Positions 61,063-64,000 of a stretch of DNA of 64,000 nucleotides are shown piece after piece. Under the pieces are notes generated by a model. The model was not told where the DNA came from, did no database searches, and saw nothing but the letters and a program-made list of their open reading frames with translations. The number at the start of each line of letters is the position of its first letter. Position 1 is the first letter of the stretch. The stretch comes from Eubacterium ruminantium (GTDB taxonomy: Bacteria; Bacillota; Clostridia; Lachnospirales; Lachnospiraceae). The translations under genes and the position numbers were made by a program. Location of the stretch: contig FNUU01000001.1 in NCBI GenBank assembly GCA_900108205.1, positions 420,673 through 484,672 on the forward strand, read 5' to 3'.

Positions 61063-62256
61063 TTAATCTCTCTCAACTACAGTTGCGCAGCCCATACCAC
61101 CGCCGATGCAAAGTGTAGCAAGACCTCTCTTAAGGTTACGTGCTTCCATCTCATGAAGAAGTGTAACAAGAATACGGCATCCTGATGCTCCAACCGGATG
61201 TCCGAGTGCGATAGCACCACCGTTTGGATTAAGCTTATTAAGATCAAAGCCAAGATCCTTACCAACAGCTACTGACTGAGCTGCGAAAGCTTCATTTGCC
61301 TCATAAACATCGAAATCATCAATTGTAAGACCTGTCTTAGCCATTACCTTCTTGGTAGCTGCTACAGGACCAACACCCATGATTGAAGGATCAACGCCTG
61401 CAAGAGCACCTGCTACAAATGTAGCCATAGGCTTAACGCCAAGCTCCTTAGCCTTCTCTTCGCTCATAAGAACAACAGCTGCTGCACCATCATTGATACC
61501 TGAAGCATTACCTGCTGTAACTACTCCATCCGGATTAAGCGGACGAAGCTTTGCAAGTCCTTCAAGTGTTGTGCCAGGACGAGGACCCTCATCCTTTGCA
61601 AATGTGATAACTGCCTTCTTCTGCTTAACTTCTACAGGAACGATTTCCTTATCAAAAGCACCTGACTCCTGAGCTGCAATTGCCTTGTTCTGAGAAGCTA
61701 CAGCGAACTCATCAAGCTCTTCTCTTGTAAGTCCCCACTGCTTAGCAACATTATCAGCTGTCTGGATCATGTGATAATCATTAAATGCATCCCAAAGAGC
61801 ATCATTTACCATTGTATCAACAAGAGCACCCTTGCTCTGGCTTGGCCATGTCATTCTGTAACCATAACGGCCCTGAGGAATAGCAAATGGAGCCATAGAC
61901 ATGTTTTCCATACCGCCGGCTACAACAATATCAGCATCTCCGCTCTGAATCATAGAAGCTGCTGCATTTACGCAGTGAAGTCCTGAACCACAAACTACGT
62001 TCATTGTAACTGCAGGAACTTCAATAGGAAGTCCGGCTTTAAGTGCTGCCTGACGAGCAACATTCTGACCAAGACCTGCCTGGATAACACATCCCATATA
62101 TACATGCTCAACATCTGCAGGAGCTATACCAGCTCTTGAAATTGCTTCCTTAATAACGATTGAACCAAGTGTTGCTGCAGGTGTTGTGCTAAGTGTTCCA
62201 CCCATTGTTCCGATAGCTGTACGGCATGCACTAGCTATAACTACTTTCTTTGCCAT
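61063..62256 (-). CDS. thlA: Acetyl-CoA acetyltransferase (thiolase)
   Basis: A 397-aa thiolase that condenses two acetyl-CoA, the first step to butyrate. The acylated Cys is in [18 protein letters not shown]. The C-terminal catalytic motifs are [20 protein letters not shown] and [14 protein letters not shown]. It is the first gene of the operon, with a promoter about 100 bases upstream. Confidence 0.97.
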   Translation of the reverse strand: MAKKVVIASACRTAIGTMGGTLSTTPAATLGSIVIKEAISRAGIAPADVEHVYMGCVIQAGLGQNVARQAALKAGLPIEVPAVTMNVVCGSGLHCVNAAASMIQSGDADIVVAGGMENMSMAPFAIPQGRYGYRMTWPSQSKGALVDTMVNDALWDAFNDYHMIQTADNVAKQWGLTREELDEFAVASQNKAIAAQESGAFDKEIVPVEVKQKKAVITFAKDEGPRPGTTLEGLAKLRPLNPDGVVTAGNASGINDGAAAVVLMSEEKAKELGVKPMATFVAGALAGVDPSIMGVGPVAATKKVMAKTGLTIDDFDVYEANEAFAAQSVAVGKDLGFDLNKLNPNGGAIALGHPVGASGCRILVTLLHEMEARNLKRGLATLCIGGGMGCATVVERD

Positions 62257-62360
62257 AATAAATCCTCCATTAAAGTTTTTTATAATATGTCAGCTGCAAA
62301 TGGCATTAAATGAATATCATTCTGCCATGGATGCCATTATAAGCCGACAGACCTTTTAGA

Positions 62361-62389
62361 ATCATAACACAAATGTAACATTTACGCAA
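62361..62389 (-). promoter_or_regulatory. Promoter of the thl-crt-hbd-bcd-etfBA operon
   Basis: Minus strand TTGCGT, 17-bp spacer, TATGAT, preceded by TGTGT. The leader of about 98 bases can form a hairpin with AATGGCAT / ATGCCATT arms (62299-62338). Confidence 0.68.
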
Positions 62390-62462
62390 TCAGTATATCA
62401 TATATATATTTTGATAAAATTTATAAAATGTCATTATTTTTTTTTGTACTTTTTTATGAATT

Positions 62463-63482
62463 CTATTCTTCCTCCATCTGCAGTCTTCGTATTTCTTCCT
62501 GCACCATGATATATTTTCCTGCCAGACCGGTACCCAGAGCAACCATGCTTTCCGCATCCTCACTTGCAACAACCTTGATCTGTGATCTTGTTGCAATAAG
62601 CTTCTGCATTCCTGCTATATGACTTCCCCCTCCGGTAAGCATAAGTCCTTCCTTCGAGATATCATTTATAAGCTCCGGAGGAGCTGTTTCAAGAACAGAA
62701 TTGATTGCATTTATGATCTGTGTGGTTACTTCTTCAAACGCTTCCACAGTTTCATCTGCAGAAAGATTAAGTTTTACCGGAAGTCCGCTGAGCAGATTTT
62801 TTCCTTTTACTTCTATAGAAATATCGTTTTTCCTTTTCATTACTGAGCCTACCGCTTCCTTAGCTTCTTCAGCAGTAAGTTCTCCAAGCTCCACGTTGTA
62901 TTTCCTTCTTACATATCTGATAAGAGCATCCGTAAAGTCATCTCCGCCGCATTTTAAGGACATTCCTTCTGAAATACCTCCTGCGGAAATGACAGCTATA
63001 TCAGTGGTTCCGCCTCCGATATCCACGATCATATGTCCATAGGTTTCGGTAATATCCATATCAGCACCGATTGCCGCAGCTATGGCAGATTCAAGGATAA
63101 ATACCTGTTTTGCACCTGTTCTAACCACAGCATCTTCCACTGCTCGTCTTTCAACCTCGGTCACTCCCTCAGGGATACATACACAGATACTTGGCCTTCC
63201 CCATATTTTTCGCTTGGTAAGCGCATTTTTAACAAATGCCTTTATCATTCTCTCAGCAAGACTGTAATCTGAAATGACGCCATGTTTCATGGGTCTTTCC
63301 ACGCATATTCCTTCCGGAGTTTTTCCCAGCATTCTTTTGGCTTTCGAGCCAACAGCTATTATATTTTTGGTTTTTTCCTCAAATGCAACATATGCAGGCT
63401 GATCTATTACAACTCCCTTATCCCGCATAAATACTCTTACATTTGAGGTTCCAAGATCTATTCCGATATCTATTCTGTACAT
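62463..63482 (-). CDS. MreB/Mbl-family bacterial actin
   Basis: A 339-aa cytoskeletal ATPase that guides side-wall synthesis. The phosphate-1 motif is IDIGIDLGTSNVRVF, the phosphate-2 motif MIVDIGGGTTDIAVIS and the adenosine motif LMLTGGGSHIAGM. The start YRIDIGIDLGTSNVR is the MreB/Mbl pattern. It is not next to mreC or mreD, so an Mbl- or MreBH-like role is more likely than the main MreB. A U-run past the stop has no hairpin. Confidence 0.94.
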   Translation of the reverse strand: MYRIDIGIDLGTSNVRVFMRDKGVVIDQPAYVAFEEKTKNIIAVGSKAKRMLGKTPEGICVERPMKHGVISDYSLAERMIKAFVKNALTKRKIWGRPSICVCIPEGVTEVERRAVEDAVVRTGAKQVFILESAIAAAIGADMDITETYGHMIVDIGGGTTDIAVISAGGISEGMSLKCGGDDFTDALIRYVRRKYNVELGELTAEEAKEAVGSVMKRKNDISIEVKGKNLLSGLPVKLNLSADETVEAFEEVTTQIINAINSVLETAPPELINDISKEGLMLTGGGSHIAGMQKLIATRSQIKVVASEDAESMVALGTGLAGKYIMVQEEIRRLQMEEE

Positions 63483-63498
63483 TAAAAAATCCTCACTG

Positions 63499-63527
63499 AT
63501 TATATTATCCGATCAATATCATATCAA
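63499..63527 (-). promoter_or_regulatory. Promoter-like site for the MreB-family gene
   Basis: Minus strand TTGATA, 17-bp spacer, perfect TATAAT. It would leave only about 10 bases before the ATG, which is short, so the true start site could lie further upstream. Confidence 0.45.
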
Positions 63528-63668
63528 TGTCTTAGTATTAATCACACATTTTACTAACACATCAAAAAAACCGTTCATTATATATATTAATACAGAGTCG
63601 CATTCATCTATATTTATTTTGAACTCCACCGACAGGGTTATTGCTAAACGCTTGATCTCGTTTTCCAA

Positions 63669-63720
63669 CTCGATCGTTGCCAAACGCTTGCTACCGGCAA
63701 GCATCAACGATTTGGTCGAG
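63669..63720. repeat. Imperfect long palindrome
   Basis: CTCGA-TCGTTG and GCTTGC pair with GCAAGC and CAACGA-TTTGG-TCGAG, a long hairpin with a 5-base bulge. It lies in the spacer between the MreB gene and the terminator at 63783. The following CGAGCCGCATT is also found at 55747-55757 in the other non-coding element. No gene is supported in 63483-63841. Confidence 0.55.
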
Positions 63721-63782
63721 CCGCATTCACCGGAAGGTTTTTGAATAGCAGGAAACGCAGTTTTCTATTATACATGAAAAAA

Positions 63783-63812
63783 CGCCGGCACATAGTATTA
63801 TACGTGCCGACG
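63783..63812 (-). terminator. Terminator of the gene entering from the right edge
   Basis: A 9-bp stem with one mismatch (CGCCGGCAC / GTGCCGACG) and a 12-base loop; six U follow on the minus strand. It lies 29 bases past the stop codon at 63842. Confidence 0.85.
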
Positions 63813-63841
63813 CTCTCTTTTTCAACAAAAGTTTATATACT

Positions 63842-64000
63842 TTATTCAAAATCTCCAGGCATAAGAAGTCTCTTATCCGGAGTTCCGGCTGCCTTTTCTC
63901 TCGCATCACATTTTACAATAGCATCATCAACAGCCTTCATAAGACGGTCAATATTACCAACTTCCATTGCAAGGAGCAGGTTGCTGAGCTTGCTTTCAAG
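63842..64000 (-). CDS. Partial gene of unknown function (3' end only)
   Basis: The C-terminal 52 residues of a protein that continues beyond the window. They include LLLAMEVGNIDRLMKAVDDA and end PDKRLLMPGDFE. The frame is open to the edge and is followed by a good terminator, so it is a real gene end. It looks helical and soluble. I do not recognise the family. Confidence 0.75.
   Translation of the reverse strand, partial: LESKLSNLLLAMEVGNIDRLMKAVDDAIVKCDAREKAAGTPDKRLLMPGDFE

Noticed and set aside
62400..62460. Terminator after the MreB-family gene
   Set aside because: A long T-run on the plus strand exists, but no hairpin precedes it on either strand.
63519..63707. A 62-codon minus-strand frame before the MreB gene
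   Set aside because: It starts inside the palindrome, has no ribosome binding site and overlaps the likely promoter.

Overview
The window looks like a chromosome segment of an anaerobic, butyrate-forming Firmicute of the family Lachnospiraceae, closest in style to Butyrivibrio, Pseudobutyrivibrio or Roseburia. The reasons are the thl-crt-hbd-bcd-etfB-etfA cluster, a Gram-positive type mannan-utilisation locus with lipoproteins and ABC importers, strong GGAGG ribosome binding sites and AT-rich spacers. 44 of the 45 genes called lie on the minus strand; only the esterase at 10538-11887 is on the plus strand. No tRNA, rRNA, CRISPR array, insertion sequence or prophage gene was seen.

Layout. (1) 1-10.1 kb: an Xaa-Pro aminopeptidase and three large, charged, soluble proteins of unknown function (551, 1154 and 1033 aa). 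At least two of them share segments, and two have a common promoter-like box made of 11-bp direct repeats. (2) 10.5-14.3 kb: a lipid-anchored SGNH esterase convergent with a sugar-sensor-like GGDEF protein, sharing a bidirectional terminator. (3) 14.4-49.5 kb: a beta-mannan utilisation locus. Outside the cell it has a GH26 mannanase with a CBM35-like domain, a GH5 glycanase and two solute-binding systems. Two permease pairs are interleaved with an accessory set (an NHL/TPR protein, a Yip1-like protein, a DUF5696-like protein and two YesL-like proteins). Inside the cell are an SGNH (CE2-type) and a SASA-type esterase, GH36 alpha-galactosidase, GH113 mannanase, GH130_2 and GH130_1 phosphorylases, mannobiose 2-epimerase, phosphohexomutase and mannose-6-phosphate isomerase. 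A LacI regulator and a NodB-type deacetylase lie in the middle. The genes describe a full path: galactoglucomannan is cut at the surface, oligosaccharides are imported, deacetylated and degalactosylated, then phosphorolysed to mannose 1-phosphate, which enters glycolysis as fructose 6-phosphate. No importer ATPase is encoded here, so a shared MsmX-like ATPase elsewhere is expected. (4) 49.8-55.3 kb: rpsB-tsf with a good promoter and terminator, an MTA/SAH nucleosidase, a small unknown protein, NudC and an alpha/beta hydrolase. (5) 55.4-55.9 kb: a non-coding repeat element that looks nested. (6) 55.9-62.4 kb: the central butyrate operon. (7) 62.4-64 kb: an MreB-family protein and the 3' end of an unknown gene.

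The least explained parts are the three large proteins and their shared promoter box, the triple-repeat lipoprotein beside the SBP, the accessory module around the ABC permeases, the many intergenic tandem arrays with 31-41 bp units upstream of genes, the non-coding element at 55.4 kb and the unusually long EF-Ts. All identifications come from reading the sequence; no database search was run.
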